In this document: one piece after another, positions 7,193 to 17,257 of the stretch
Numbering within the stretch: the stretch's first letter is position 1
Layout: each line of letters begins with the position of its first letter
Made by a program: the position numbers and the translations under genes
The notes under the pieces: generated by a model
Seen by the model: only the letters and a program-made list of their open reading frames with translations
Databases searched by the model: none
What the model was told of the DNA's origin: nothing
DNA from: an uncultured Spirochaetales bacterium
Lineage (GTDB): Bacteria > Spirochaetota > Spirochaetia > Sphaerochaetales > Sphaerochaetaceae
Reading direction: 5' to 3'
Length of the DNA stretch: 64,000 nucleotides
NCBI GenBank assembly: GCA_949282255.1
Contig: CASDPA010000011.1
Location: forward strand, 1-64,000

Positions 7193-9853
7193 ATGGCTGA
7201 AGTTAATGAATTGTTTCCAGGGCAGACAGAACTGCAGCAGATGATCGAGCGCGTCAAGAGAGCTCAGCTCATCTATGCCAACTACCCGCAGGAAAAAGTC
7301 GACGCTATCTTCCGTGCTGCGGCAATCGCTGCCAACAACGCAAGAATCTCTCTTGCCCAGGATGCCGTTCAGGAAACAGGAATGGGAATCATTGAGGACA
7401 AGGTCATCAAGAACCATTTCGCAGCAGAGTATATCTTCCACAAGTACAAGGATGAAAAAACCTGTGGAATCATCGAGGACGACCCGGGATTCGGTATCAA
7501 GAAGATCGCAGAAGCCAAAGGTGTCATCTGCGGCATAATCCCGACAACAAACCCCACAAGTACGGCAATCTTCAAGTCTTTGATCGCGCTCAAGACCAGG
7601 AACGCAATCATCTTTAGCCCGCACCCGAGAGCAAAGAAATGCACATGCGATGCGGCCCGCATCGTACTCAATGCAGCTGTTGAGGCAGGCGCGCCGGAGG
7701 ATATCATCGCATTCATCGAAGAGCCTACAATGGAAAAGACCGATTATCTGATGAAGCATCCTCTTGTGAACCTCATCCTTGCAACCGGTGGTCCCGGAAT
7801 GGTCAAATCGGCCTACTCTTCCGGAAAGCCGGCAATCGGAGTTGGAGCCGGAAACACTCCCGCCCTTCTTGACAAGAGCTGTAACATCAAGATGGCTGTA
7901 GCATCGATTTTGATGAGTAAGACATTCGACAACGGTGTGGTCTGCGCATCAGAGCAGTCGATCATCGTTCATAAGGACATCTACAGCGAAGTGAAGAAAG
8001 AGCTCAAGGAACAGGGTGCACAGTTCCTTACAAAGGAACAGCACGATAAGCTTGCAGCAGTCATTCTTGACCCACAGAGAGGAACAGTAAACCCCAAGAT
8101 TGTAGGACAGCCGGCATACAAGGTTGCAGAGATCGCAGGATTCACAGTGCCTAAGGATACCAAAGTTCTTATTGGAGAAGTAAAGAAGGTGGAGGCTTCA
8201 GAGCCTTTCGCCCATGAAAAGCTTTCCCCGGTTTTGGGAATGTATTCCTGTGATAACTATGGAGAAGGATGTCTCATGGCTGCAAAGCTCATCGCACTTG
8301 GCGGCTTCGGACACACTTCCGTACTTTATGTGGACGAAAAGGAACAGGATAAGATCGACAACTACGGCAAGACCGTGAAGACAAGCCGCGTGCTTATCAA
8401 CATGCCTGCAAGCCAGGGAGCTATCGGCGATATCTACAACTTCCGCCTCGAGCCAAGCCTTACGCTCGGATGCGGCAGCTGGGGCAACAACAGCATCAGT
8501 GAGAACGTCGGCCCCAAGCACCTTTTGAACGTTAAGACCGTGGCAGAGAGGAGAGAGAATATGCTTTGGTTCAAGCTTCCACCGAAAATCTATTTCAAAT
8601 ACGGCTGTCTCCCGGTTGCTCTCCAGGAGCTCGAAGGAAAGAAGAGAGCCTTTATTGTCACCGACAGCTTCCTCTTCTCAAGCGGAATGATTGATGACAT
8701 CACCGATACACTCAACAAGATCGGCGTGGAGACCGAGGTCTTCCATCAGGTCAAACCGGATCCGACACTTGGAACAATCAACACAGCAATGCAGCTTGTC
8801 AATGCATACAACCCGGACATCATCATCGCAGTAGGCGGCGGTTCTCCGATGGATGCTGCAAAGATCATCTGGCTTTTGTATGAGCATCCGGAAGTGAAGT
8901 TCGAGGGTCTTGCACTCCGCTTCATGGATATCAGGAAGAGGATCTATGCATTCCCGAACATGGGAAAGAAAGCCGAACTCGTATGTATTCCGACCACCAG
9001 CGGAACCGGAAGCGAGGTGACCCCGTTCGCAATCATCACCGATGAGAAGACCGGCATGAAGTGGGCAATCGCAGACTATGCGCTTACCCCGAGCATGGCG
9101 ATCGTCGACAGCAAGCTGGCAATGGGACAGCCCAAGGGACTCACCGCAAGCTGCGGAGTCGATGTTCTTACACATGCCCTTGAAGCACTCGTATCCTCGA
9201 TGAGCACGGATTATACAAACTCGCTCTCCCTTGAGGCTGCAAGAATCATTTTCAAGTACCTGCCGAGAGCTTATGCAGACGGCACGGACAAGAAAGCCAG
9301 GGAAAAGGTTCACAACGCTTCAACAATGGCGGGTATGGCATTCAGCAACGCATTCCTTGGAGTCTGCCACTCAATGGCCCATAAGCTTGGAGCAAGGTTC
9401 CACGTACCACACGGAATGGCTAATGCACTGCTTCTTACCAATGTCATACGCTTCAATGCGAACGACAACCCGACAAAGCAGGCATCCTTCCCGCAGTATG
9501 AGTTCCCATCGGTCATAAGCAGATATGCACGTGTTGCAGATTACATCTCGACACCTGTCAACAATGCTAAGAATACCGACCTCTTCGACAGCAGGAATGC
9601 AAAGACGCTTGAAGAGAAAGTGGAAATCCTTATTCAGGGAATCGAAGCTCTCAAGAAGGAGCTCGGAGTACCTGCAAGCATCCAGGAATGGGGAGTCGAT
9701 GAAGCGGAATTCCTTGCTGCTGTCGATGAACTGTCCGTCAAGGCTTTTGACGACCAGTGCACAGGAAGCAACCCGAGATATCCGCTTATCAGCCAGATCA
9801 AGCAGCTCTATCTCGATTCCTTCTACGGCAGGCCGTGGAAAGAAGAAGCCTGA
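7193..9853 (+). CDS. adhE: Bifunctional acetaldehyde-CoA/alcohol dehydrogenase
   Basis: 886 residues, the usual AdhE length. It converts acetyl-CoA to acetaldehyde and then ethanol with two NADH, the main electron sink of mixed-acid fermentation. The N-terminal aldehyde dehydrogenase domain (1-440) has the acyl-thioester cysteine C251 in DNGVVCASEQ. The C-terminal iron-dependent alcohol dehydrogenase domain (450-886) has the NAD-binding IIAVGGGSPMDAAK and the iron ligands in VDVLTHALEALVS and GVCHSMAHKLGARFHVPHGM. AdhE proteins assemble as spirosomes. It has a strong promoter, a good Shine-Dalgarno and its own terminator, so it is monocistronic. Codon use is more biased (GCA, AAG, CTT) than in its neighbours, as expected for a highly expressed gene. 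Confidence 0.98.
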   Translation: MAEVNELFPGQTELQQMIERVKRAQLIYANYPQEKVDAIFRAAAIAANNARISLAQDAVQETGMGIIEDKVIKNHFAAEYIFHKYKDEKTCGIIEDDPGFGIKKIAEAKGVICGIIPTTNPTSTAIFKSLIALKTRNAIIFSPHPRAKKCTCDAARIVLNAAVEAGAPEDIIAFIEEPTMEKTDYLMKHPLVNLILATGGPGMVKSAYSSGKPAIGVGAGNTPALLDKSCNIKMAVASILMSKTFDNGVVCASEQSIIVHKDIYSEVKKELKEQGAQFLTKEQHDKLAAVILDPQRGTVNPKIVGQPAYKVAEIAGFTVPKDTKVLIGEVKKVEASEPFAHEKLSPVLGMYSCDNYGEGCLMAAKLIALGGFGHTSVLYVDEKEQDKIDNYGKTVKTSRVLINMPASQGAIGDIYNFRLEPSLTLGCGSWGNNSISENVGPKHLLNVKTVAERRENMLWFKLPPKIYFKYGCLPVALQELEGKKRAFIVTDSFLFSSGMIDDITDTLNKIGVETEVFHQVKPDPTLGTINTAMQLVNAYNPDIIIAVGGGSPMDAAKIIWLLYEHPEVKFEGLALRFMDIRKRIYAFPNMGKKAELVCIPTTSGTGSEVTPFAIITDEKTGMKWAIADYALTPSMAIVDSKLAMGQPKGLTASCGVDVLTHALEALVSSMSTDYTNSLSLEAARIIFKYLPRAYADGTDKKAREKVHNASTMAGMAFSNAFLGVCHSMAHKLGARFHVPHGMANALLLTNVIRFNANDNPTKQASFPQYEFPSVISRYARVADYISTPVNNAKNTDLFDSRNAKTLEEKVEILIQGIEALKKELGVPASIQEWGVDEAEFLAAVDELSVKAFDDQCTGSNPRYPLISQIKQLYLDSFYGRPWKEEA

Positions 9854-9876
9854 GCAATCTGAACAAGGCACAAAGA

Positions 9877-9908
9877 AAAGCAGTCAGCTAACCGCTGGCT
9901 GCTTTTTT
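9877..9908 (+). terminator. Intrinsic terminator of adhE
   Basis: AAAGCAGTCAGC and GCTGGCTGCTTT form a strong stem with a 5-base loop, followed by seven T. Confidence 0.85.
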
Positions 9909-9938
9909 TATCATCTCCAATTTACAATCTTTTTTTCT

Positions 9939-11663
9939 TCATGCATGGGCAAACTGGCTGTGGTACAGGGTATTGTAGAAACCTCCCTTTTCCAAAAGCT
10001 CCTCATGCCTGCCCATCTCTTCCACCCTGCCGTCCTTCAGAACGATTATCAAATCTGCGTTCTCTATGGTTGAAAGGCGGTGGGCGACTATGAACGAGGT
10101 CCGGCCGCAGCTCATTTTAGCAAAGGAATCCTGGATCAGAAGCTCTGTACGGGTATCAATATTGCTCGTAGCCTCGTCAAGGACAAGGATATCCGGCATG
10201 CGCAGGAAAATACGCGCAAGGCAGAGCAGCTGGCGTTCACCCTGGCTCAAAGAAGACTCACTGTCGCTTATTATTGTGTCATACCCATGCTCAAGACGCC
10301 GGATTATCCCATCGGCATGAGCCATCCTTGCAGCCTCTTCCACCTGTTCATCTGTACTTTCACGTCCCATGGTGATATTCTCCCTGACACTTGCATTCTT
10401 TATCCAAGTATCTTGAAGAACCATCCCAATATTACCTCTCAGGCTTCTGCGTGAAACCTTTGAAATGTCAATATTACCGATCTTGACAGCACCCGACACC
10501 GGCTCATAGAACCTCATGAGAAGGTTGATGATCGTGGTTTTCCCACTACCTGTCGGTCCGACAATCGCCACGTGGCTCTTTTCAGGAACATTTAAGCAAA
10601 AATGTTCGATCAACGGTTCTTTTGGATCATACGAAAAGCATACATCCTCAAACGCCACCCCTCCATGCAGGAGTTTGCCATCAAAGGGAATCTCATTCTC
10701 CTCCTTCTCATCTATGAAGGCAAGCACACGATCAAGACAAACAAGAGCGTTCTGCAGCTCGGTTACCACACCTGTTATATCATTGAAAGGCTTCGAGTAT
10801 TCCTTGGCATATGCAAGACTGCTGGTGAGTGCTCCGACAGTGATCATTCCGCGCAGGGCAAGTATTCCTCCTGCAAGAGCGACCACCGCATATACCATGC
10901 TGTTCACAAATCTGGTGCATGGGTTGGTAAGGGAAGAATAAAATGTTGCTCTCATGCTGCAATATGCCCACTCGGAATTGATCCTCTCGAAATCCTTTTC
11001 CGCCTCATTTTGCATGCACATGCACCTTATCTCCTTATCCGAGTTTATCGATTGGTCCGTATATTCAGTCTGCTCAGCCCTCCTCTCCGCTTGGCTTCTG
11101 AACATGCGGTGGGTCCTCTTTGCGATGAATGAGGCGACAAAAAGTGAAAAAGGAGTCAGAAGGAGAACAGTCAAGGAGAGAATCAAATTAACCCTCAAAA
11201 GGAAGTAAAGCGTTCCGATTATCGAGGCCAGGCCGGTCAATATCTGGGCAAAACCAAGCAGGAATCCATCTGTAAACTGATCGGTATCATTTCCTATCCT
11301 AGATACTATGTCACCAACTTTTCTTGTATCAAGGTACGAGAGCGGAAGACGGTTGATCTTCAAGAATGCTTTTTCCCTCAGCTCCGTTCCAATCCGATAT
11401 GCAATCCCGTTGCTTATGCGGCTTACAAAATACTGCGAGAAAAAGAATACAAGCGCGGAAACAAGAATCATGGACAGGACTTTGTACAGTTCATCGAATT
11501 CCACCTGTCCAATTCCTACAACCAGATCCACCGCCCTACCTATCAACAACGGTATGTAAAGGGAGGCGGCAACCGACAGTAAGGCAAATATGACAGTCAG
11601 AACAACAAGAACCATATGCTTTCTAACCAGGGCAAGACATCTTCTCAAAGCATTTTTATACAT
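9939..11663 (-). CDS. Heterodimeric ABC exporter, catalytic subunit (pair 1)
   Basis: 574 residues. An N-terminal six-helix exporter domain (about 1-320) is followed by an ATPase domain. Walker A is GPTGSGKTT, Walker B ends in ILVLDEATSNID with the catalytic glutamate, and the H-loop histidine is in IVAHRLST. The signature is the non-canonical LSQGE. With its partner at 11656-13371 it should form a type IV exporter of drugs, lipids or peptides, with one canonical and one degenerate ATP site. I chose the ATG at 11663 because AAGGAGG lies seven bases upstream; it overlaps the partner's end by 8 bp (ATGTATAA). Longer in-frame starts lie inside the partner gene. Confidence 0.92.
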   Translation of the reverse strand: MYKNALRRCLALVRKHMVLVVLTVIFALLSVAASLYIPLLIGRAVDLVVGIGQVEFDELYKVLSMILVSALVFFFSQYFVSRISNGIAYRIGTELREKAFLKINRLPLSYLDTRKVGDIVSRIGNDTDQFTDGFLLGFAQILTGLASIIGTLYFLLRVNLILSLTVLLLTPFSLFVASFIAKRTHRMFRSQAERRAEQTEYTDQSINSDKEIRCMCMQNEAEKDFERINSEWAYCSMRATFYSSLTNPCTRFVNSMVYAVVALAGGILALRGMITVGALTSSLAYAKEYSKPFNDITGVVTELQNALVCLDRVLAFIDEKEENEIPFDGKLLHGGVAFEDVCFSYDPKEPLIEHFCLNVPEKSHVAIVGPTGSGKTTIINLLMRFYEPVSGAVKIGNIDISKVSRRSLRGNIGMVLQDTWIKNASVRENITMGRESTDEQVEEAARMAHADGIIRRLEHGYDTIISDSESSLSQGERQLLCLARIFLRMPDILVLDEATSNIDTRTELLIQDSFAKMSCGRTSFIVAHRLSTIENADLIIVLKDGRVEEMGRHEELLEKGGFYNTLYHSQFAHA

Positions 11664-13371
11664 TCGATGCCTCCTTGAACTGGGTATGGTAAATCTGCCT
11701 GTATATCTCACAGGTTTTCAAAAGCTCATCATGGGTGCCGGAAGCGGTAAGCCGTCCTTGATCGAGCACCAGGATCAGATCTGAGCCCATCACACTTGAA
11801 GCTCTCTGGCTTATGATGACCTTTGTACAAGAGAGCTTCGAAAGGGATGTCCTCAAGGAGGCCTCTGTAGCATAATCCAATGCAGATGAGCTATCATCCA
11901 AAATAAGGATATCCGGATTTCTGAGGACGGCACGGGCCACCGATAGCCTCTGCCTCTGTCCTCCGGAAAAATTCTTTCCTCCGCTCTCAACCTTGCAGGA
12001 AAGACCTTTCTTTTGGACAAAATCCCATGCCTGTGCGGTTTCCAGCGCCTTTTTTATATCTTCCTCGCTGCAGAGTGGATTTGCCGACCGGAGATTGCTT
12101 TCTATCGTCCCTGAGAATAATCTGGCCTTCTGCAGGGCCATGGCCACATGGCTCCTAAGCACGGACATCCTGTAAGAGAGGATATTCTTTCCATGTATTT
12201 CTATTTTTCCTTCGCTAGGATCGTAAAGCCTCATCAGCAGGCAGGCAAGTGTGCTTTTCCCGCTGCCTGTACCTCCGATAACCCCCAATGTCTTTCCCCT
12301 GCCGATGGAAAATGATATACCGTCCAAAGCAAGACCTGCATTAGGAAAGTACCTGAATGAAACATTATCAAAACTGATGGCATCCCCCTGCTGCAGAAAA
12401 ACATCGTCATCACCATCTTTCTGGCCTTCCGGAGTCTCGAACACGGCCTCAACCCTTCTTGCGGAAGCAAGAGCCTTGCTTATGGTGATAATGAGATTGG
12501 CCAACTTGATGAGCTCCGTTAATATCTGGCTCATATAATTCACTAAAGCGATCAAAGCTCCCTGGCTGATGTATCCAAAATCAACACGAATGGCACCATA
12601 ATATATAAGAACGATAATTGCAAAATTTATTATCACGCTCGTCAGAGGATTGGTGAGGCTGGATATTCTTGAAGCCGCGATTTGGGATTTCAGCAGGCTG
12701 GCATTATCGGAAAGGAAAGCCTTATCCTCATCCTCTTCAAGACAGAAAGCCCTTATCACCCGCGAGCCATAAAGGTTTTCACGGCTTTTTGAAAGAACCT
12801 TATCCATATTGCGCTGCACCATCTTATAACGGGGAACGGTGAAAGCCATCAAAATCCAAACGGCCAGGGCCAAAAGAGGTATGACAACAGCAAAGATCAG
12901 AGCACAACGGAAATCGACCAGAAAAGCCATCACCGCAGCCCCCAGCACCACAAACGGGCTTCTCAAAAGGAGACGAAGCGTCATATTCAAGCCGCTTTGG
13001 ACAAAATTCATATCATTCGTCATCCTCACAAGCAAGGTGGCCGGACCTATTGCATCCACATCCCCTGCCGACAACGCCTGAATCTTCTTAAACAGATCCC
13101 TTTTGACATCATGTGCAAAGCTGGTGGCCGCCTTTGCAGAAAAATATTGGGCAGTTATGCTCACTGCAAGGCCGGCAATTCCAAGCACGAACATCAAAGC
13201 AACCATTTTGATGATATAGGGAAAATCCGAACCGGCAATTCCGACATCGACTATTGCGGCAACCACCAGTGGAACCAGAAGCTCAAAAACCACTTCCAAA
13301 AGCTTGAAAACCGGTGCAAGGACACACTCTTTTGCATACGGCCTCAAATGTGAAAACAGGACGTTCTTCAT
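11656..13371 (-). CDS. Heterodimeric ABC exporter, degenerate-site subunit (pair 1)
   Basis: 571 residues, membrane domain then ATPase domain. Walker A is GGTGSGKST and the signature is canonical, FSGGQRQR. Walker B, however, ends ILILDDSSSALD with Asp in place of the catalytic Glu, and the H-loop histidine is replaced (IISQRASS). This is the known asymmetry of heterodimeric exporters: its intact signature completes the working site of the partner. It is the first gene of the pair. Upstream lie a TATAAT-type promoter and a palindrome shared with the marR promoter 10 kb away. No Shine-Dalgarno is visible before the ATG. Confidence 0.92.
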   Translation of the reverse strand: MKNVLFSHLRPYAKECVLAPVFKLLEVVFELLVPLVVAAIVDVGIAGSDFPYIIKMVALMFVLGIAGLAVSITAQYFSAKAATSFAHDVKRDLFKKIQALSAGDVDAIGPATLLVRMTNDMNFVQSGLNMTLRLLLRSPFVVLGAAVMAFLVDFRCALIFAVVIPLLALAVWILMAFTVPRYKMVQRNMDKVLSKSRENLYGSRVIRAFCLEEDEDKAFLSDNASLLKSQIAASRISSLTNPLTSVIINFAIIVLIYYGAIRVDFGYISQGALIALVNYMSQILTELIKLANLIITISKALASARRVEAVFETPEGQKDGDDDVFLQQGDAISFDNVSFRYFPNAGLALDGISFSIGRGKTLGVIGGTGSGKSTLACLLMRLYDPSEGKIEIHGKNILSYRMSVLRSHVAMALQKARLFSGTIESNLRSANPLCSEEDIKKALETAQAWDFVQKKGLSCKVESGGKNFSGGQRQRLSVARAVLRNPDILILDDSSSALDYATEASLRTSLSKLSCTKVIISQRASSVMGSDLILVLDQGRLTASGTHDELLKTCEIYRQIYHTQFKEASNV

Positions 13372-13388
13372 ACTTTACGAAAGTAACG
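13372..13388 (-). promoter_or_regulatory. Candidate MarR operator before ABC pair 1
   Basis: On the plus strand the site reads ACTTTACGAAAGTAACG, with arms ACTTT and AAAGT. The same string minus one base (ACTTTACAAAGTAACG) lies at 23013-23028 in front of marR. Here it covers the predicted transcript start, directly after the -10. Confidence 0.5.
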
Positions 13389-13389
13389 C

Positions 13390-13419
13390 ATTATAAAGTT
13401 TTTTTCCACCCATAGACAA
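13390..13419 (-). promoter_or_regulatory. Promoter of ABC pair 1
   Basis: On the minus strand TTGTCT (13419-13414) is followed after 18 bp by a perfect TATAAT (13395-13390). The start codon of the first exporter gene is 18 bases downstream of the -10. Confidence 0.6.
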
Positions 13420-13440
13420 AAAGGAAGAGAGCATGAGGCA

Positions 13441-13466
13441 AAAAAAATCGCCAGGAATCCTGGCGG
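13441..13466 (-). terminator. Intrinsic terminator of the rubredoxin gene
   Basis: On the minus strand CGCCAGG-ATT-CCTGGCG forms a perfect stem followed by a run of seven T. It lies 25 bases after the rubredoxin stop. Confidence 0.85.
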
Positions 13467-13490
13467 TGAAAAATGGTGCGGGCCTGAGGC

Positions 13491-13607
13491 TCACTCCTCC
13501 ACTTTTTCAAAAGCATCGGCGCCTGCTCCACAAAGAGGACATACAAAATCCTCAGGAAGCTCTTCGCCCTCATATTCATAACCACAAAGCGTGCATACCC
13601 ATTTCAT
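13491..13607 (-). CDS. Small rubredoxin-like protein (38 aa)
   Basis: A 38-residue protein that begins [18 protein letters not shown]. Two CxxC pairs (C5/C8 and C23/C26, the latter in FVCPLCGAG) make the four-cysteine iron site of rubredoxins. It is shorter than classical rubredoxin (about 52 residues) and corresponds to the minimal rubredoxin domain found at the end of rubrerythrins. It should be a cytoplasmic one-electron carrier, for example to oxygen- or peroxide-reducing enzymes. AAGGAG lies about ten bases before the ATG and a terminator follows, so it forms its own small unit between two exporter operons. Confidence 0.85.
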   Translation of the reverse strand: MKWVCTLCGYEYEGEELPEDFVCPLCGAGADAFEKVEE

Positions 13608-13714
13608 AGCATTTTTCTCCTTATTCAAAATGATTCCCAGTCCATGACCTTAGCATAAATATAATACATTTCTGCAATGGTGTGTACCTTGAATATGTGA
13701 CTTAATCACAAAAA

Positions 13715-15493
13715 TCATATTGTGGAAAACTGTGCCTCATAAAGAGCGCGGTATATCCCATGCTCCTTTTTCACAAGATTCTCATGGTTCCCGCATTCGA
13801 CAATTGTCTTATCTTGGATGACGAAAATCTCATCGGCATTCCTTATTGTCGAAAGGCGATGCGCCACCACAAAGCTCGTACGGCCCTCCATTATGAGATT
13901 CATACCTTTTTGCACAAGTATCTCACTTTCCGTATCGATTGCACTTGTAGCCTCATCAAGGATCAATATGCGAGGATCGGAAATAAGAGTACGGGCAAGG
14001 GCAAGAAGCTGTCTCTGTCCTTGAGAAAAGGAGCTTGAGACCACCTTGCTCTCATATCCATCCGGCAATGATAGAATGAATTTCTCCACACCTATCATCC
14101 GGCAGGCAGAACGTATTTTCTCTTCCTCAACATCCTCATTGCCATACAAAAGGTTTTCTCTTATGGTGCCTGAGAAAAGAAACGGCTCCTGAGTCATTAC
14201 GGATACGGCTTTCCTCAAATCCGAAAATCTCATATCACGGATATCCATGCCATCTATGAGTACTGCTCCGGAGACAGGATCATAGAACCGGGCTATCAGG
14301 TTTATCACTGTAGTTTTCCCAGCTCCTGTCGCACCGACCAATGCGATAGTCCTTCCTTTTGGAACATGGAAGGAAAGATTTTCAAGAATCAGCTTTTCGG
14401 GTTCATCCGGATATGCAAACGAAACGGAAGAAAAACATACCGATCCATCCTTTATCTCACAGGCCTTCGCATCCGGAGATTCCAAAATGTTTGCAGGAGT
14501 ATCCAAAAGCTCAAAAACCCTTCCGGCTGCCGTGATGTTGTTTGTAAGCTGGTTATAGGTCATGGCAAGCTGCCTTATAGGCATCCAGAACAAGGTAAGA
14601 TAAGAGGAGAATGCAACCAATTCCCCTATTTCGTTCTTTCCCGTGCCCAATATGAAATATCCGATAAAATAAAGCGATATCAGTCCCAGTCCATTTGCCA
14701 TCGACCACACGATATTCATCAGGTCGCTTCTCCTTACAGCCTTGTTCCAACCCGCTTCCACCTCGTTTATGATATTTTCAAAAGTCGCTTCGGTTTCGTT
14801 TTCCGCATTAAAGGACTGTATGATCCTTATTCCGGAATAGTTTTCATGGCTGAATGCGTTCAAATTGGATTGTTTCTTCCTGTAATTCTCCCAGTTTGAA
14901 AAACCTTTTATTGTCACAAAATAAGTGGCAATTATAAAAAGCGGTACAACAACGATTGCACTTAAAGCCAGAATCCAATTTGAAACAAGCATTGCCACCA
15001 ATATTCCGACTATCATTATTATATTTGGCAGTATGCTGGTCACCAATTGGCTCATCATATCCTTCATTCCGGTCACATCGTTTATGAGCCTGGAAAGGAT
15101 CTTACCGGTCGGGCGGGAATCAAAATAGAACAGGCTCAAAGAACCCAGATGGGCAAAGGCATCGCGCCTTATTTTATATACTATGCTGTTTGCAACCTTT
15201 GCCATCTTCCGCATCCTCACAGTATTGCAAAGCCACCAGATGAGACAGAGGGAAAAACCCAACGCTACTGTTTTTGCCAGTGCAAAGACATCCTTATTCA
15301 TGATATCCACATCAATCGCATGCTCCACTATCCTCGGCAGTATGATCACTATCAGAGAACAGACCGTCATAAGAATGATGGACAATATGATTTCTTTGCG
15401 ATATTGACCAAGATATGAGAAAACCCGCTGCAAGATCCGCCTCTTGTCGGACGAGGCATTTTTTTCGTCAGTTCTGAATGTTTCCACCGCCAT
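13715..15493 (-). CDS. Heterodimeric ABC exporter, catalytic subunit (pair 2)
   Basis: 592 residues. The membrane domain covers about 25-340 and the ATPase domain follows, with Walker A GATGAGKTT, signature FSQGQRQLLALAR (non-canonical SQGQ), Walker B ILILDEATSAID with the catalytic Glu, and VVAHRLST. It pairs with the gene at 15495-17204 as an asymmetric exporter; the substrate is unknown. I chose ATG 15493, which follows the partner stop by one base (TAAtATG) and has GGGAGG ten bases upstream. No hairpin lies directly after it: the next 107 bp hold the rubredoxin promoter region. Confidence 0.92.
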   Translation of the reverse strand: MAVETFRTDEKNASSDKRRILQRVFSYLGQYRKEIILSIILMTVCSLIVIILPRIVEHAIDVDIMNKDVFALAKTVALGFSLCLIWWLCNTVRMRKMAKVANSIVYKIRRDAFAHLGSLSLFYFDSRPTGKILSRLINDVTGMKDMMSQLVTSILPNIIMIVGILVAMLVSNWILALSAIVVVPLFIIATYFVTIKGFSNWENYRKKQSNLNAFSHENYSGIRIIQSFNAENETEATFENIINEVEAGWNKAVRRSDLMNIVWSMANGLGLISLYFIGYFILGTGKNEIGELVAFSSYLTLFWMPIRQLAMTYNQLTNNITAAGRVFELLDTPANILESPDAKACEIKDGSVCFSSVSFAYPDEPEKLILENLSFHVPKGRTIALVGATGAGKTTVINLIARFYDPVSGAVLIDGMDIRDMRFSDLRKAVSVMTQEPFLFSGTIRENLLYGNEDVEEEKIRSACRMIGVEKFILSLPDGYESKVVSSSFSQGQRQLLALARTLISDPRILILDEATSAIDTESEILVQKGMNLIMEGRTSFVVAHRLSTIRNADEIFVIQDKTIVECGNHENLVKKEHGIYRALYEAQFSTI

Positions 15494-15494
15494 A

Positions 15495-17204
15495 TTACAT
15501 GGTCCTCCCATACTGAGCCTCATAAGTTCGCCGATAAAGCCCGTTTGCTTCCATAAGGCTTTCATGGCTTCCCCTTTCTGCAATCCTGCCATTCTCAAGG
15601 TATATGATCTCATCGGCATGGCGAACCGCACTTATCCTATGCGCGATTATTATCTTGCTGCATTTTGAAAGGGCCTTTACGCTCTTCTGGATTTTTTTCT
15701 CAGTTTCCATATCAAGTGAGCTGGTGGCATCATCCAATACAAGAAGCGGTGCATTTTTTGCAAAAGCCCGCGCTATGCTGATCCTCTGCTTCTGTCCCCC
15801 TGAAAGCCCGACTCCCTTTTCGCCTATGACCGTCGCTTCCTTTTCAGAAAGACGATTAACAAAATCAAGGGCGCAAGCACTTTTCAAGGCTGATAGGACA
15901 GCATCCCCGCTCATGGTATCTTTTTCACCGATCTTAACATTCTCATCTATTCTATCTGAGAAAAGGAAGGTGTCCTGACCAACCATGGCCGTAAGCTTTC
16001 TCAACACGGAAAGCTTCATTTCTGAAATGGGGATTCCAGAATAGGTTATTTTTCCTGAAGAAGGATCCGCAAAACGGGTTAAAAGCGAACAGATTGTGCT
16101 TTTTCCGCTGCCGGTGGCACCCATTATGCCCAGGGTCCGACCCTTTTCTAAAGTGAAAGAGATACCATCAAGTATCTTTTTACCTTCCTTTTCAAAACAG
16201 ACATCATCAAAAATAAGCGGTCCTGACAAATCAATCCGAGATGTATTTCCATCCTTGATCACGCTTTCATTATCAAAGATATCCAATAATTTTCTTGCCG
16301 AAGCATTTGCCGTACTGATAGCTTGCAAAACCCAACCAAGATCCATCATAGGCCAAGCAAGATTGGAAACATAAAGAGTCACCGCAGCAGCTTCTCCAAG
16401 ACTCATATTGCCTCTTATGACCAGAATGCCGGAAGAAAATACGGAAAGTATCTGCATGGCACGGGCAAGCGCGCTCATGGGACTCATGGTATCCGCCCAT
16501 AAAAAATCCACATTAAGATTCAAGCGGAAAAACCTTCTGTTATGCCGCTCGAACCTGATCTGTTCATATTCTTCCCTGCCAAAAGCCTTGACCGTTCTTA
16601 TCCCGCCCAGGACCTCGGAGGCATCCTCGTTCATATCAGCGGTCTCATCGCTTATCTCGTCATATACCGCATCACCTTTTTTTTCAGCGAAAAATGCTAT
16701 AAAAAATATTATCGGCATGATGATTGCAGGAACGATCACCCCGTAGATGTTTATTTTCACAAGCATGTATAAAAAAATGAACGTATGAAAAAGTATCTCG
16801 ACAGTAAACACTCCGACAAAGCCGAATACGAAACCAACATTCTCCACATCCTGCTTTGTACGGCTCATCAGCTCACCAGGGCTGTTTTTGCTGAAAAATC
16901 CCATGTCCATTTTCTGTATATGGGAAAAAAGATCTCTTCGCATGCCCTTTTGGGAAAACGAGCTCATCCTATCGGAGCAATATTCCTGCACATAATAGCC
17001 GAGCGCCATCACCGATGAGAGAAGAAGAATCAGAAAAAGATAGCGCATGAGCATACCGGAATCTCCGGATACAAACACATCATCTATGATCAGCTGCGTG
17101 ACCTTCGGCAAGAAGGCGTCGGCGGTCACGGCAGAAAAAAGTCCGAGGAACGAAAACAGGTATAACCTTTTCCGTCTCAATGCATATTTAAAAAGCCTTA
17201 GCAT
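15495..17204 (-). CDS. Heterodimeric ABC exporter, degenerate-site subunit (pair 2)
   Basis: 569 residues, six-helix exporter domain plus ATPase domain. Walker A is GATGSGKST and the signature LSGGQKQR is canonical. Walker B ends LLVLDDATSSLD, with Asp where the catalytic Glu should be; the H-loop IIAHRISA keeps its histidine, unlike the corresponding subunits of pairs 1 and 3. AGGAG precedes the ATG. It lies 253 bp from a divergent TetR regulator, which is the obvious candidate to control it. A possible leader peptide gene lies 53 bp upstream in the same direction. Confidence 0.92.
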   Translation of the reverse strand: MLRLFKYALRRKRLYLFSFLGLFSAVTADAFLPKVTQLIIDDVFVSGDSGMLMRYLFLILLLSSVMALGYYVQEYCSDRMSSFSQKGMRRDLFSHIQKMDMGFFSKNSPGELMSRTKQDVENVGFVFGFVGVFTVEILFHTFIFLYMLVKINIYGVIVPAIIMPIIFFIAFFAEKKGDAVYDEISDETADMNEDASEVLGGIRTVKAFGREEYEQIRFERHNRRFFRLNLNVDFLWADTMSPMSALARAMQILSVFSSGILVIRGNMSLGEAAAVTLYVSNLAWPMMDLGWVLQAISTANASARKLLDIFDNESVIKDGNTSRIDLSGPLIFDDVCFEKEGKKILDGISFTLEKGRTLGIMGATGSGKSTICSLLTRFADPSSGKITYSGIPISEMKLSVLRKLTAMVGQDTFLFSDRIDENVKIGEKDTMSGDAVLSALKSACALDFVNRLSEKEATVIGEKGVGLSGGQKQRISIARAFAKNAPLLVLDDATSSLDMETEKKIQKSVKALSKCSKIIIAHRISAVRHADEIIYLENGRIAERGSHESLMEANGLYRRTYEAQYGRTM

Positions 17205-17257
17205 GTATTTTCTCCTAAATTAGAATTGATCTGAAACCGGGGGAAATCAAAAGGCTT

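Noticed and set aside
13391-13585. A 64-codon frame over the rubredoxin locus
   Set aside because: The true product is the 38-residue rubredoxin in another frame with two CxxC pairs, ribosome site and terminator.
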